From the NCBI GenBank assembly GCA_027922465.2, contig BQMF02000068.1, positions 62,001 through 126,000 of the forward strand: DNA of 64,000 bases, written 5' to 3'. Shown piece after piece: positions 36,679-47,274 of this stretch. The notes under the pieces were generated by a model. It was not told the DNA's origin. It worked only from the letters and a program-made list of their open reading frames with translations, and made no database searches. Both the position numbers and the translations under genes were made by a program. The first letter of the stretch is position 1. Each line of letters opens with the position of its first letter. Source of the stretch: Turritopsis dohrnii (Eukaryota > Cnidaria > Hydrozoa > Anthoathecata > Oceaniidae).

Positions 36679-39600
36679 TTGTTTGTAAGTCACGCAAAAT
36701 GGTAGATTGAGTTGTGAGCGAAATTATTTCTTTTTTTGTGTGCGACGTGAGTTCGAAGCAAATACATTGCAACCCCAATTGAACGTGACTTTTTTTGGCT
36801 GATGAACTAAAGTCTGTTTAAAAATAGTGTGCACACTTTTAAGATTTGCTTGTCATTTGCTCAATACTGAACCAATTTTAACAAATTTGGTATCGTTGGA
36901 TAGACATTAAAATGCACAATATTTTACAGAAATAAAAAAACCTTATAAAGAAAAAGAAAATGAAGAAAACAGAAGATGAAAAAAAAACAAACTTTTTATA
37001 CAAAAGTCATATGCATTTGATTTTCATATCATTGGAAACCTTACTCTTTGGCGATTTCAAAAATATATATTTTTAACGGAAGAAGGTTTATTAGTTTTTG
37101 TTTATTATGATACATTTGAGGGTATATTGAAATTTTGGCAGTTTTGTTGATTTTTGAAAGACGGGGGAAATATCTGAAAACACAGTAATTATACTTGTAC
37201 TTAAGCAAGAACATTAACACATTTTGTATGGTGTGAAAGTAATAAACAAATCACATCAATCAAATCAAAGTCTAGATTACACTACATTACATTACATTTT
37301 CATACATTTTAAACATACACGCTTTTTTTAATAAACAGCACTTTTATAAGCAACACTAGGCTGAAATCGGCTGTAAAATAAGCAAAACCTAAGCAACAGT
37401 TGAGCCTGAAATTCTTTTCTGAGAATCTATAACTGACATGAAATATGTTTCTACAAACAGGTTTTATGATAATGTACCTATGCTTTAAACTTCTACAACG
37501 TTTTAAGCGTTATAATTTCATGCTTGAAAACACTGTTTGAGTGGTTTTTTGTCTATTCCATTTTATCAAATCATGTTTTGGCTAAATAAAGTTTGGTTTC
37601 GCTGGGATACTGCAATAAGTTCAGCATTATTTTCACATCAAATGTAATGGTTTTGAATAATGTATAACTAAATCCACTATAAAATTATTTATAAAGTAAC
37701 CCCCGGTTTTTTAAAAATTGCAAATGGTTGAAAAGTCTATAATGTTCCAAGTAATAGCATCTTTGCTGCAATATTCCAACAACTAATGAAAATTTTCCAT
37801 TAAATATATATATTTTTGAAATCATCAAAGAATAAGGTTTCAAATGATATAAAGATCAAATATACGTGACTTTTGTATAAAAAGTTTGTTTTTTTCATCT
37901 TCTGTTTTCTTCATTTTCTTTTTCTTTTTTTGTTTTTTTATTTTTGTAGAATATTATGCTTTTTAATTTCTATCCAACGATACCAAATTCGTTAAAATTG
38001 GTTCAGTATTGAGCAAATGACAAGCAAATCTTAAAAGTGTGACACTATTTTTAAACAGACTTTAATAGGAATAACGTTTTGTTTTTGAGCAATCAAAATG
38101 TTTAAAAACCGATAGGTAAAAAAAGAGTATCATAAAACAAAATGTTTTTTTTTTGCTTTTCTTTTAATAAATTAATTTCTTCTTTTAATTGTTAAGCGTT
38201 CTGATCGAACGTTTTTTATTCTATTTATTCATTTAGCACGTGCCTTTTTTCTCTCCTCCCGAGTGAACTTTTTAAGCAGAGAAACCATTTTCCCCCTGTT
38301 TGATAGCACCCATGTTAGAGCGCGTAACTTTTTTAAAACAAAAGCTAATAAAAAGTTGAAGTTTTTTCTCCCTACGTTTTGAGTGTATTGTTGTACTGAT
38401 CAACGATTGTTTTAAAAAATAAATATGTAACACATCATGAAATTTGGGTTTTTTTGGAACCATTGTTTAAACTGATATTTGATATTTGATATCGAATCTG
38501 CCTCTGGCTGAACACAGGTTGTACGAGCTGTTTTTCAAGAAATATAAGGTTTACTGGGGCCTCCGGGGTGACACAGAGCAGGTGCACATGGGAGGTGAGC
38601 GACGCCGCCTTGGCGGCTAGTCTATATATCAATAGCCGATTCTCCGTCTGTCTGTTTGTTTGTTTGTTTGTCACGCAAAATGGTAGAGTGAGTTGTGAGC
38701 GAAATTATTTCGTTTTTTGTATGCGACGTGAGTTCGAAACAAATACATTGCAACCCCAATCGAACGTGACTTTTTTTTGCTGGTGAACCAATAAAGATAA
38801 CTTTTGGGTTTTTTTATTATTGTTATTTCTATATTCCAAGAACCACCGTTGATTTGGCTTTGAAAACAATACATCAACTAAATACAAAGAAACTAACAGA
38901 TTAAAATTTTGGACAAAAAGCAGCAGTGGCAGAACATGGCAGCATGTTCGGTTTGCCAGTGTATCCTAACGCTTGCCTGACTGTCTGAGACGGGTGGACT
39001 TTTTTTCGAGCAATCAAAATGTTTAAAAACCGATAGGTAAAGAAAGAGTATCATGAAACAAAACATTTTTTTGCTTTTGTCTTAATAGTTGTCTTAATTT
39101 CTTTTAATGGATTTCTTTTAATCTATTTTAATCTGATCGAACGTTTTTTATTCACTTTATTCATTTAGCACGTGCATTTTTTTCTCCTCCCGTGTGATCT
39201 TTTTAAGAAGAAAAACCATTTTTTCACCTACTTCTGACAGCACCCATGTTAGAGCGCGTAAAACAAAAACTAATAACAAGTTGAAAAGTTTTCTCTCTCT
39301 GCGTTTTGAGTGTATTGTTAAACTGATATTTGATTGGTTTAAAATCGTAAAGAAAAACCACGTGAAGTTCACGTTCGGAATGCATTGTGTAAAGCAAGAA
39401 AATCTGCTGACATTTTAAATGCGACCGCGACCAACCTCGAACCCAGGGTTTCTTGCCTTTTCGATATACGGATGGCGGCGAAGAAGACCCTGGTCCCGGC
39501 TGCTCAAAATCAACAGTATAAGTGTGGATTTTAATTTATGCAATATTTGCCTCAGTAAGCCCCACATTTTCATAGTTGCTTTTTCGAGTAAGCAAGTTCT

Positions 39601-42600
39601 GCATAAATTATGTGAAAAATACTAAGTAGACGGCGAACCTTTATTAGTTTCAAACAGAAAGATCAGAAGAAAAGGGTTCACGAGTTAATAAACATGGAAA
39701 ATGTTGTGAAGCTTTTTGAAAGGCTGCAACTTGCTTTGTTATCGTGCAACCTTGATAATATTTGCTTCAAACCTAAACAAATTGTTTGTTTTGAACATTT
39801 GTTATTTGAAAGAGATGTTATTGCTGTTTTACCAACTGGTTATGGGAAATCTTTTTTGATTTATCAGTTGCTTCCTAGCTTTTTACCAAGTAGAAAAATT
39901 TCCAACATAGTTATCGTTATTAGTCCCCTAAATTCGATCATTGAAAAGCAGATGAATTTTTTAAAGAAGATTGGTATTCCTTCAGAGTAATATTTTTTTC
40001 AGAAGGTAACTGTAGTAATTATGAGGAAGAAATTGATATAACATCCCCCCCCCCCCCCCCCCCCCCCCCGTTGATTTTCTGTCATCCAGAGGGGGCTCTT
40101 AATGAAAAAACTTTAAAGCTATTTCGGAGCCAAGTATATCAAGATAATGTTGTGGCTGTGGTTATTGATGAAGCACATTGCATCGAGTTCGTGGTAAGAA
40201 ATATATTGCTACTTGAAAATTTCTACTGCATTGGTTTTTTATCATAAAAAACATGGTCTTTGCTTTGTGGATATCATCAAACATTAAACATAACAATTCA
40301 TATAAAGATATAGCTCCTTTATATAATATTAAAGTATTGTCAATGTTCCTAATTCAGAACAACAAACAATATGGAATGTAAGTCAAAGCAAATTCCGAAC
40401 ATTTTTAAATTAAAAACACTGCACATCACTCTGGATCAAACTAAAACAAAAAATTCTACTTTGTTACATTTGGGAAAGTCATTCAACAAACCTTACATTT
40501 TTGCTGCAACCTCCTTCAATCAATAAAACTGTATCAGACGTACTAAAAACGAATTGTGTTAACCTTTCATATCCAGTGTTTTTCAAGACTGATGGTGAAC
40601 CTTTTCTGACACAAACTTTTTAAATTGATGTTTCCATATCGATTATTCATATCTTAAAGAATATTTTGTTTTATTCCCAAAAGTATGTGTGGGCAATGAT
40701 CGTTAATGACCCCAGCAATGGCCAATGGTTGTTTTGTATTTAAAGCTGACAGGGCTTTTTTTTCTTGCATCAGTGTTATTGATGTAGTTATGATTTCATC
40801 ATAGTGCTCATGATATGAGATGTATATATGATTGCGTTGTGTCAAAATTAAGCTGCTTTTTTGATTCTATTGTAGTAACCATTGATTTTGCAGGTGGTTA
40901 TGTACTGGTTTCAGGTGAACCAGTAGACATTCGTTTAATGGAAAATTTTTGTCTTTATTCAATTTGACTCCAAGAAGGCATTGCATTTTCAACAAATAGT
41001 TTCTGGAAGGCCGTCACAAAAAGCTATTGTCAGTATAAGTTTACTGCACAATCTGCATGTTCCTTCAACTCTAGGTTTTCGAGAATAGACTTTTTTTAGG
41101 TGTAATTTTCAATAACTCTTCATTCATTATGTAACTAAAAATTTATATTCATCAGCAACTGATATGCTACTTGAAAATTATTGGGAAGGAACAGCACAAA
41201 TTAGTCAGAGAACTAAAAGTCACACTAGCAGCCTTTTTTAACTAAAAAATATTTTAATAAAATCATTATTGTGCTATCAAGTTTGGCCAAAAACACATGT
41301 AGATGAAGGGTTTGATAAGTTGGAATGTATGCAAATTAAGGAAAAACAAAAATATAATGGTTTTTCCAAAAACAATGAATTTATAAAATTTTCTCTTCCA
41401 AACCACGTGCTCGGACTTTCATTCTCACTTCTGTGTTTACCATTTTGATAAACAACGCGCTGCTTAAATTATTCGAGAATCCTGCTGAACCAATGAAATC
41501 AGAGAACGCAACAGCCGGGACCAGGGTCTTCTTCGCCGCCATCCGTATATCGAAAAGGCAAGAAACCCTGGGTTCGAGGTTGGACCGCGACAATAAACGG
41601 CTGAGTTAAGAACATACAAAATTTGAAACACCAGGAACGTATTTCTCTTCATGTGCAAACGAGCTTTATTTAGCGATAAAGCCAGAAGCAAAGGAAGTCT
41701 TATCGCTGCTTTTAAGTGCAATAATTTGGAGCAGGTGGTGATACAACGCTAACTGAACATGGGCGGCGAGCGACACCGCCTTGGCGGCTAGTCTATATAT
41801 TAATAGCCGATTCTCCGTCTGTTTGTTTGTTTGTCTGTAAGTCACGCAAAATGGTAGATTGAGTTGTGAGAGTGATTATTTCATTTTATTTTGTGCGACG
41901 TGAGTTTGAAGCAAATACATTGCAACACCAATCGAACGTGAGTTTTTTTGGCTGATGAACTAATAGGAATAACGTTTTGTTTGTATTTTTATTGTGTTAG
42001 TTTTATATTCCACGTTGATTTGGCTTTGAAAACAATACATCAACTAAATACAAAGAAACTAACTGATTAAACATTTTGGACAAAAAGCAGCAGTGGCAGA
42101 ACGTGGTAGTATGTTCGGTTTGCCAGTGTATCCTAACGTATCCTTGCCTGACTGTCTGAGACGGGTAAACTTTTTTTCGAGCAATCAAAATGTTTAAAAA
42201 CCGATAGGTAAAAAAAGAGTATCATGAAACAAAATATTTTTTTGCTTTTCTTTTAATTTAATTTCTTTTTTTAATTGTTAAGCGCTTCTGATCGAACGTT
42301 TTTTTATTCACTTTATTCATTTAGCACTTGCCTTTTTTCTCTCCTCCTGTGTGAATTTTTAAGAAGAGAAACCATTTCCTCCCTGTTTGATAGCACCCAT
42401 GTTAGAGCGCGTAACTTTTTTAAAACAAATGCTAATAAAAAGTTGAAGTTTTTTCTCCCTACGTTTTGAGTGTATTGCTGTACTGATCAACGATTGGTTT
42501 TAAAAAATAAATAAGTGACACATCATGAAAAACCTGAAAAATGGTGATGTAGTAACACTGTTGATGTAACACTTGATGTAACACTGGCTGCACGCCAGAG

Positions 42601-43322
42601 GTTGTGACTTCGAATCTGCTTCTGGTTAAACACAAGTTGTACGAGCCGTTTATAAGGAAATTTGACGTTTATTGATACAGTGATACAGAGCAGGTAGACA
42701 TGGGCCGCCTTGGCGTCTATTGATTAATATTTCCCTTAGGTCTACTTTCTTAATTCTTTTTTCTATTTTTCGCAAAGGTGGTTGGGTGATGATAGCCAAC
42801 TATACTGTTCATAATGGTGTTATGCGGCCGATAGCAGGAAACTTGACTACCGACATTTTTTCAGTAGCAACATCAAATTTCGAAAAATATCTGGATTATA
42901 GCGGTTTGTCAACTTTGGGATCAATGACAGATTTTGAGGAAATGAGGTTTTATTGTTACGCTGACAGACCAGGACGAACAGTCCATTTAGCATCTGTAAA
43001 AGGACCATTATCTACGACAACAAAGAGTTTTTACCAAACTACTGGTGCCGTGGCGCAGGGAACCGCTTGTAATTCGTTTTCTGTCTTTAAAGATGACACA
43101 TCTCTTTTAAAAGATATGTGTCTAGAATGGGGTAATCAAGCCGGGTCGATAAACAGATGGGGAGTGAGAACAGTTCCACAGAACCGCATTTATGACCAAT
43201 CGATTGGTAAGCCAAGCTACAATGTATTCGACATGGGGGCTAATAACCCAGCAACACTGACATGCGATTCTTACAATGAGAAACCGTTAAAGTATGGGAT
43301 ATGGCAGATTTACGTACGGTGA
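25448..43322 (+). CDS. secreted/membrane mosaic protein with fibrinogen-related C-terminus
   Basis: Coding exons are 25448-25496, 29090-29311, 31246-31553, 31811-31971, 32263-32434, 32716-32908, 33027-33365, 34152-34236, 34366-34712, 34775-34824, 34925-34952, 35754-35897 and 42778-43322. They total 2643 bp in phase, 880 residues plus stop. Exon 1 is a signal peptide (MNSVLILIFWGISLCAG). Exon 2 is a Cys-rich, WSC- or apple-like domain (VQCASACISDF, then CYCGNY). Exons 3-9 form extracellular modules I do not recognise; exon 7 (FCISKSTTDD, CEFFKLGQHN, GGCLSLDG) is faintly beta-trefoil-like. A hydrophobic stretch at about 605-624 (GIALLLCLFILKVAVAL) may be membrane-spanning. Residues about 658-880 start like fibrinogen-related/COLFI domains (CMEIKRFC, SGIFWIGG, VYCDMEADGGGWVMIANY) but the rest diverges. 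The GGGW join spans a 6.9 kb transposon-filled intron with a weak gttggt donor. Domain names are inference; the exon chain is well supported. Confidence 0.83.
25970..26643. mobile_element. MITE with ~75 bp inverted ends and 9-bp flanking duplication
   Basis: CAGAAATTTTCGCGGGAAG at the left is mirrored by CTTCCCGCGAAAATTTCTG at the right, the repeat continuing about 75 bp through GAACCCCTCCGGTTCATT. ACTTTGAAG (25961) and ACTTTAAAG (26644) flank it, a 9 bp duplication with one mismatch, as in Mutator-like elements. The interior is dense in TTCGCGAA motifs and carries a run of about 30 T near 26431. Intron 1 of the fibrinogen-like gene. Confidence 0.65.
26655..28074 (+). mobile_element. Tigger/pogo DNA transposon, 5'-deleted
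   Basis: TA flanks both ends. The termini are CAGTGAACTCTCTATAACTC and GAGTTATAGAGAGTTCACTG, with further internal copies of CTCTATAACTCGAA on both sides. The interior contains only the second half of the transposase. It starts one base pair past the MITE ending at 26643 plus its duplication, so the two insertions are neighbours. Intron 1 of the fibrinogen-like gene. Confidence 0.9.
26946..27869 (+). pseudogene. Tigger transposase, N-terminally truncated
   Basis: A 307 aa frame covering the DDE_1 catalytic core from WMSGELFEEWVRELDRKF onward. It has the second catalytic aspartate in ALIIDNCTAHP and the third in HTQPMDQGIIRALKAKYRS, then the acidic C-terminal tail usual in Tigger proteins (DEENNDEENEDT). 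The CENP-B helix-turn-helix domains and the first catalytic aspartate are absent: full Tigger proteins are about 500-600 aa. The ATG given is not the ancestral start. Confidence 0.85.
28209..28293. promoter_or_regulatory. cluster of five CRE palindromes (TGACGTCA)
   Basis: Exact TGACGTCA occurs at 28219, 28232, 28245, 28255 and 28286, with an ACGTCA half site at 28209. Spacing of the first three is 13 bp. TGACGTCA is the site for CREB/ATF bZIP proteins. The run may equally be a short tandem repeat. It lies in intron 1 of the fibrinogen-like gene, just past the Tigger element. Confidence 0.4.
28792..28934. mobile_element. Tigger-derived MITE
   Basis: TA flanks. CAGTAGACTCTCTCTAGCTC at the left and AATTATAGAGAATTCACTG at the right, 143 bp in all. 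Internal GTTCGAGTTATAGAGAG phrases match the Tigger ends at 26655. Intron 1 of the fibrinogen-like gene. Confidence 0.7.
29462..29605. repeat. AATCGTCGTAATCGACAGG MITE copy
   Basis: CGTCATAATCGCCGGGCA at the left and TAATCGTCGTAATCGACAGG at the right, with GTGTTCATATTAGGCGATTA inside, as in the copy at 63381-63585. Intron 2 of the fibrinogen-like gene. Confidence 0.55.
29731..30420. repeat. GTCGGACGGAC repeat family, complex locus
   Basis: Four copies of the motif in alternating orientation: TTATGTCGGACGGACATC at about 29751, GAGTCGGACGGACGCG at 29932, TTTGTCCGTCCGAAATAT at 30239 and TTTGTCCGTCCGACATAA at 30404. The outer pair makes an inverted repeat. No ORF. Intron 2 of the fibrinogen-like gene. 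Confidence 0.5.
30450..30618. mobile_element. Tigger-like MITE, diverged family
   Basis: Starts CAGTAGACTCTCTCTATCTC after TA and ends GAGATAGAAGAGTCAACTG, followed by CA instead of TA. Internal GTTCGAGATAGAGAG motifs. Its end sequence is a variant of the copies at 28792 and 26655. Confidence 0.6.
31013..31075 (+). repeat. pogo-like terminal fragment
   Basis: CAGTGGAACTTCTCTAAAGC after TA, followed by GGACATTCCGCAAGCGGGCA. This is the look of one pogo/Tigger terminus; no matching right end was found before the exon at 31246. Confidence 0.4.
35128..35325. repeat. GTCGGACGGAC repeat family, copy 3
   Basis: Reverse-complement match to 20998-21190 over about 190 bp, ending TTTGTCCGTCCGACATAA. 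Intron 11 of the fibrinogen-like gene. Confidence 0.6.
36624..38620 (+). mobile_element. Helitron/Helentron-like unit E, interrupted by a MITE
   Basis: Starts TCTATATATTAATAGCCG after an A and ends with the GC hairpin plus CTAG. The body matches units A, B and D for about 185 bp, is broken at GATGAACTA by the 1253 bp MITE, and resumes ATAGGAATAACG. About 200 bp of body after that point are deleted relative to units A and D. It opens the second array, within intron 12 of the fibrinogen-like gene. Confidence 0.7.
36810..38062. mobile_element. palindromic TA-flanked MITE nested in Helitron-like unit
   Basis: Ends AAGTCTGTTTAAAAATAGTG and CACTATTTTTAAACAGACTT are perfect inverted repeats, and similarity between the arms extends about 250 bp or more. 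TA lies on both sides (36808-36809 and 38063-38064). Removing the element and one TA restores the GATGAACTAATAGGAAT phrase of uninterrupted copies, so target and duplication are proven by comparison. No ORF of note, so it is non-autonomous. Confidence 0.85.
39422..41592. repeat. ~80 bp inverted repeats bounding the helicase segment
   Basis: AACCTCGAACCCAGGGTTTC at 39433 is mirrored by GAAACCCTGGGTTCGAGGTT at 41565. The arms run through TATACGGATGGCGGCGAAG and are nearly identical over about 75-80 bp. Each arm is itself a small foldback (CCAGGGTTTCTT and AAGAAGACCCTGG). A related single copy, AACCTCGAACCCAGGGTC, is at 43459. Confidence 0.65.
39694..40200 (+). pseudogene. RecQ-like helicase fragment, frameshifted
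   Basis: 98 codons from the ATG at 39694 contain Walker A (VLPTGYGKSFLIYQLLPSF) and motif Ia (IVIVISPLNSIIEKQM). After a stop at 39988 the coding sense continues in another frame (SEGNCSNYEEEIDITS), then a run of 25 C at 40045-40069, then CHPEGALNEKTLKLFRSQVY and the DEAH box (AVVIDEAHCIEF) before gtaaga. Motifs III-VI are missing, so it cannot be an active helicase. The HPEAL...DEAHCIE style is that of RecQ-like helicases common in cnidarian transposons; that link is from memory and is not proven here. From 40200 to 41380 no coding sequence is seen. Confidence 0.7.
41792..42720 (+). mobile_element. Helitron/Helentron-like unit G
   Basis: Starts TCTATATATTAATAGCCG and follows the body of units A and D, with the insert ATGTAACACTTGATGTAACA near 42560. 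The 3' terminus is mutated (GGGCCGCCTTGGCGTCTAT), which shortens the hairpin. The right flank begins with T. It ends 57 bp before the last exon of the fibrinogen-like gene. Confidence 0.65.
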
Positions 43323-43407
43323 TGAATTCAGAATACTTCCATTATAATTTTTTTTTCACTTCTGAAACCTGCACGGACGTTAAGAAGCATCACTGTATGT
43401 GACAAGC

Positions 43408-43560
43408 CCCAACATTTTGATAACAAACCATAAAGCGTTATATGGATAACGTTATAACCAACCTCGAACCCAGGGTCTTTTGCCTTTTCGTTATTAACAA
43501 AAGAAAAACATCACATAACTATATTAGGTTTTACGGTTTGTTATCAAAATCCCCTGGGGT
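43408..43560. repeat. small foldback element
   Basis: CCCCAACATTTTGATAACAA at the left is mirrored by TTGTTATCAAAATCCCCTGG at the right. The middle carries AACCTCGAACCCAGGGTC, the same phrase as the inverted repeats around the helicase segment. It begins about 85 bp after the fibrinogen-like stop codon, so it may be in the 3' UTR. Confidence 0.5.
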
Positions 43561-46077
43561 GAAACATAAATAATTTCACGACGCATTTTACAGTGTGTCT
43601 CATAATGTTGGAAATAGAAATTTTAAAGCTGTTTTTTTAAATGAATATACCGAATTTCAATATAATTTTTACACCGTTGGAAAGCCATTTTCAAGTTCTT
43701 TCGGATATTATGTTTTTGTGAAAAATGAAAAAGTGGTTTTTGAAAAAATAAGGAAAATGTCTTGGAAAAATGTAATTAAATTTTTAATGGTCGATTAAGA
43801 TGTGAATCAAAAGAAAAGATTTTTTGAAACAATAACAGCAATTTGGATAAAATAAACAAATTTAAGCTGTGTGTTCACAAAAACGTTTAACTTTTATGTT
43901 TTAAAATATCAATTTGGGGGTCTCAACGCAAACATAAAAATGTAAACATAAAAGTAAGAAAATATTATAGTAAAGTAAAAGTAAAAGTAAAACAATGATG
44001 GAAACGAGGTTGAACTGTGATGGGAACGAGGCTGAAATTAAGCCATGAAGATTTTAAAAAACATTTTGTAACACTGACACTTAAATACGCCTTTCCCAGA
44101 TCTGTGTTTAAACACCGTGCTTTCACCTGGATCTGACCTCCATTGCTCTTCACCCAGTTTTCCACAAGACAAAATATTCATATCATATGTTAACAAATTC
44201 CTCCGAAATTGTCCGGATCAAGTTCGGAAAAAATTCTATCAACCAATCAAGAGGTTCTATTTGTGATTCCGTAGTAAAAACAATGGTTGATTGTTCCGTC
44301 TGGTATAAAACCGGATTGACTAATTGTACAGAGAAGTTTGATAATAAAGCATAACTACTCCGCAATAAAGCCACAAATAAAGTGTACAGAAACAAGGAAA
44401 AGTTGTCTTTCTAAAGGTTTGTTTTGTATCAGTACGCAAGTAATATATCTGGGACAGAAGAAGCTTTCAACATAAAAATGGTAAATTTTTAGCTTTTATT
44501 TGTTTTTTTTCCGCTTTTTTCTGAACAATTTTAGTTCTTGAAATTTTCATATATAGAGGGCACAAGCATTAACTTGATAAGAAAAACATTCCATTTCCAT
44601 ATAAAACGTGTCTTCCGTTTTTGCTTCCGTTTAAGTAGAAAGAGGGATTTAAAACGGCATTTTCTTTTAATGAATTATCAACTACTAGTTGAAAGTCGGC
44701 GGGCGGAAGAGCCAACCGTCCCAGATGGAAGCTCAAGGACTAAAAACACCCAGTTACTAACTTATAACCAAATGAATTGATGTTTATCCTTCTTTTCGCT
44801 TCGTACTCTGTAAACCTCACTTTCGATTTTTATAAACATACGAATACCAAGAGAATCTCCAGAAGACTGGAAATTAGGTTTTCCAAAGGTTGACACAATT
44901 ACTTCACGTGTTGTAGCGTTGTAAATAAACCAATCAAATTGCAAAAGTTTGTAATCAAACCAATCAAAAATGAGGGAAACCTGATCGCCATAGCAAATTA
45001 ATTACTTTCTAGTTACATTTAAAATCTTTAGTAAAGTGGTAAAAACATAGCTGACGTGTACACAGAGTTAAAATAGGAGATGAATGAGAAAGTTTTTGAA
45101 ACTCTTGGCGTAGACATATCAAACGAGAATTAATAAAAAAAGTATTATAAAGAACGACCCTAAACGGCGTTATTTTGAAAATAACGGGGTAGAGGAATAT
45201 GGGCCGACAAGGTTAAGTAAATAAACGATTAAAACTTTATTGAGTTATTTATGCTGAGTCAGCATAAGAACATTACCTGCTTGTATTCTCATTTACTGAA
45301 AAAAAAACAAAAACAAGAATAATGAACAAACAATAAAGCATTCCCAAAATACAACAAGATATTAAATGGTGAGACTGGTGGAGATTGATTTCCTGCCCCA
45401 ATTTTATTCAAATCTGACTCGAAATCAGCACTTTCCATTTGCACTTTGTGCAAATTTTGATGAAAATTAGGGAACTTTCGAAATATAGCCCAACAAGATC
45501 TTCATCAGCCTCGAATTAAAACTTAGTTCAATTTCATCACTATTTTGCCCTCTGAACAACATCCCTCTTGTAATACTACTTCTCTAATTACAATATTTTC
45601 ATAATTTGTTCCATTCATGTACAAACTCTGTTTGTGTATCTGTGTATCGCTACTACTAACTCACAGACACAGATAAACGACCTTCTGATATAGCAGTCGA
45701 TACAATATGATTTTCGTTTGGATCCATTGCCCTGAGCGAAATGAGTCCATCGATATATCCTCATTTGCTGGTTCAACTGCTTGAACACTTTCTGTCATAT
45801 ACCTTTCATCTGTTCACTTCTGATCCAGAGCCGTGCTTATCCACGAAGTAGTTAGTATACATCTTTTCAAAGCTGATTGAGGCTGCTCATTAAAGAACCA
45901 GAGATCGGTATTATATGATATTTGTCCAACATTTTAATTAATTCTCCAATTATTTAAAATTTTGGGTTACACTAAGATCAACTAGTTACCATTAGGCCTC
46001 TGTTACTATTACCTGTTGGTTCACTGATGTTGACGCTGTTGACTGGATGGTCGAGTATTGACTAATAATATCCCCTT

Positions 46078-46175
46078 CCCAGTGAGCAAGGTCGTCAAAA
46101 AATGTCACTACGACGAAGATCATTTTCATTGAAGTTGCGTTTAGATTTCTATAGAAATTCACAGTGATTTTTTAA
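46078..46175 (+). repeat. CCCAGTGAGCAA MITE copy
   Basis: CCCAGTGAGCAAGGTCGTC followed by AAGATCATTTTCATTGAA; same family as 23539 and 60253. Confidence 0.55.
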
Positions 46176-47274
46176 CAAATGTGGCGGTTTCAACCTTTTT
46201 CTTCGTGCTTTCTGCAGCAAGAGTGTTAAATCGCTTACAAGTAGAACAAGAACAGAAAAATAAAAGGCAAAGTTCTTCTTGAGAAGATAGACATTTTCAT
46301 AAATTACATTAATACAAGCATCCCCTCGTTTCTAAGTTTATGGATTATTACATCCTGAACTTTAATAAAAGAATTTCGTGAAACATTTTTCTCTGAGGTG
46401 TTTTTTTTTATGTAAACAGCACAAACGTCGTTAATATTTAGATTGAAAACGAGACGTTGCTTGTTATGACGTAGTTAATGAAAAGGTCTATTAAAAGGAG
46501 CGTAGCTTACTGCACACTGGCCTTCGGGCAAGTTACAGCAATGCTATACGTATCTCTGGCGGTAAGTCAACTATTAGTTGCAAGTTGGCAGGCAGAATAG
46601 TCAACCATTACGGATGGAAGCCTAAAGACTAAAAACTCTCAGTTACATTACTTTTACTTACTTACTGTGCAAGAAAACATGGAAGAAATCCTGATGCTAG
46701 GAGATGTCCAGAGATATCAGATGTCCAGAGATATCTGGAGTTTACTTCTAAAAGAGAAACTGTTCGAGACTCGAAGGTGAAATGTCAGTGTGGGTTTGAA
46801 AATAATGAAGAAGGGAGCTTTTTTACCGTCTACCGACCAGACCTGCTAAAATTAGTGATGGGTTAACAGCTGAGATTAAGACTGTCCTTCATCTACTGTG
46901 CGTGAATGGTAAGTGCAATTTCTCGAAAGTAGTTCAGTTTTTTTTATAAGAATTCGTTTTATAAGAATCGCGAGGCTCAAAATCGTCAAATTTTAAGAAT
47001 ATTCTAAGAATCACCTTAAGGTTCAAAGTGTGATAAGAAATCTCAGGAGTGTCAGAAAGGCTTTTAAGTAACCTCTTTTACTGTTGCAGTTTATCTAATA
47101 TGCCCCGTTCAGCTTCATTGTACACTGTTTTTTTTCAGAAATATTTAAGAATCACTTAAGAATACTTCGGGCTTATATTTAAAGAATTATTAACAATTAT
47201 AAGTTTTAAGTCAGTTTATGTAGTTCTTATAAAAAAAACTGTGTATTGCAACGGGTATGGTTGTCTTAAAATTC

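Larger units (their letters stand above)
38621..41791 (+). mobile_element. Helitron/Helentron-like unit F carrying a helicase segment
   Basis: Starts TCTATATATCAATAGCCG directly after unit E and ends GGCGGCTAG directly before unit G. About 800 bp at the left match the other units. The 3' end (GCTAACTGAACATGGGCGG) resembles unit C more than units A, B and D. The extra 2.2 kb (39419-41592) is bounded by inverted repeats and holds a broken RecQ-like helicase. Either a large family member captured this cargo or another transposon inserted here. Confidence 0.6.
43323..47274. other. intergenic region, minor repeats only
   Basis: No gene recognised. It holds a foldback repeat at 43408-43560, two copies of an about 80 bp dispersed repeat at 44679-44760 and 46567-46650 (GGAAGAGCCAACCGTCCCAG and its variant), and a CCCAGTGAGCAA MITE copy at 46078. 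The remaining AT-rich sequence shows no family resemblance. Confidence 0.5.

Noticed and set aside
43595..43798. Small gene of 67 codons
   Set aside because: AT-rich open frame without family resemblance, splice support or codon pattern unlike chance.
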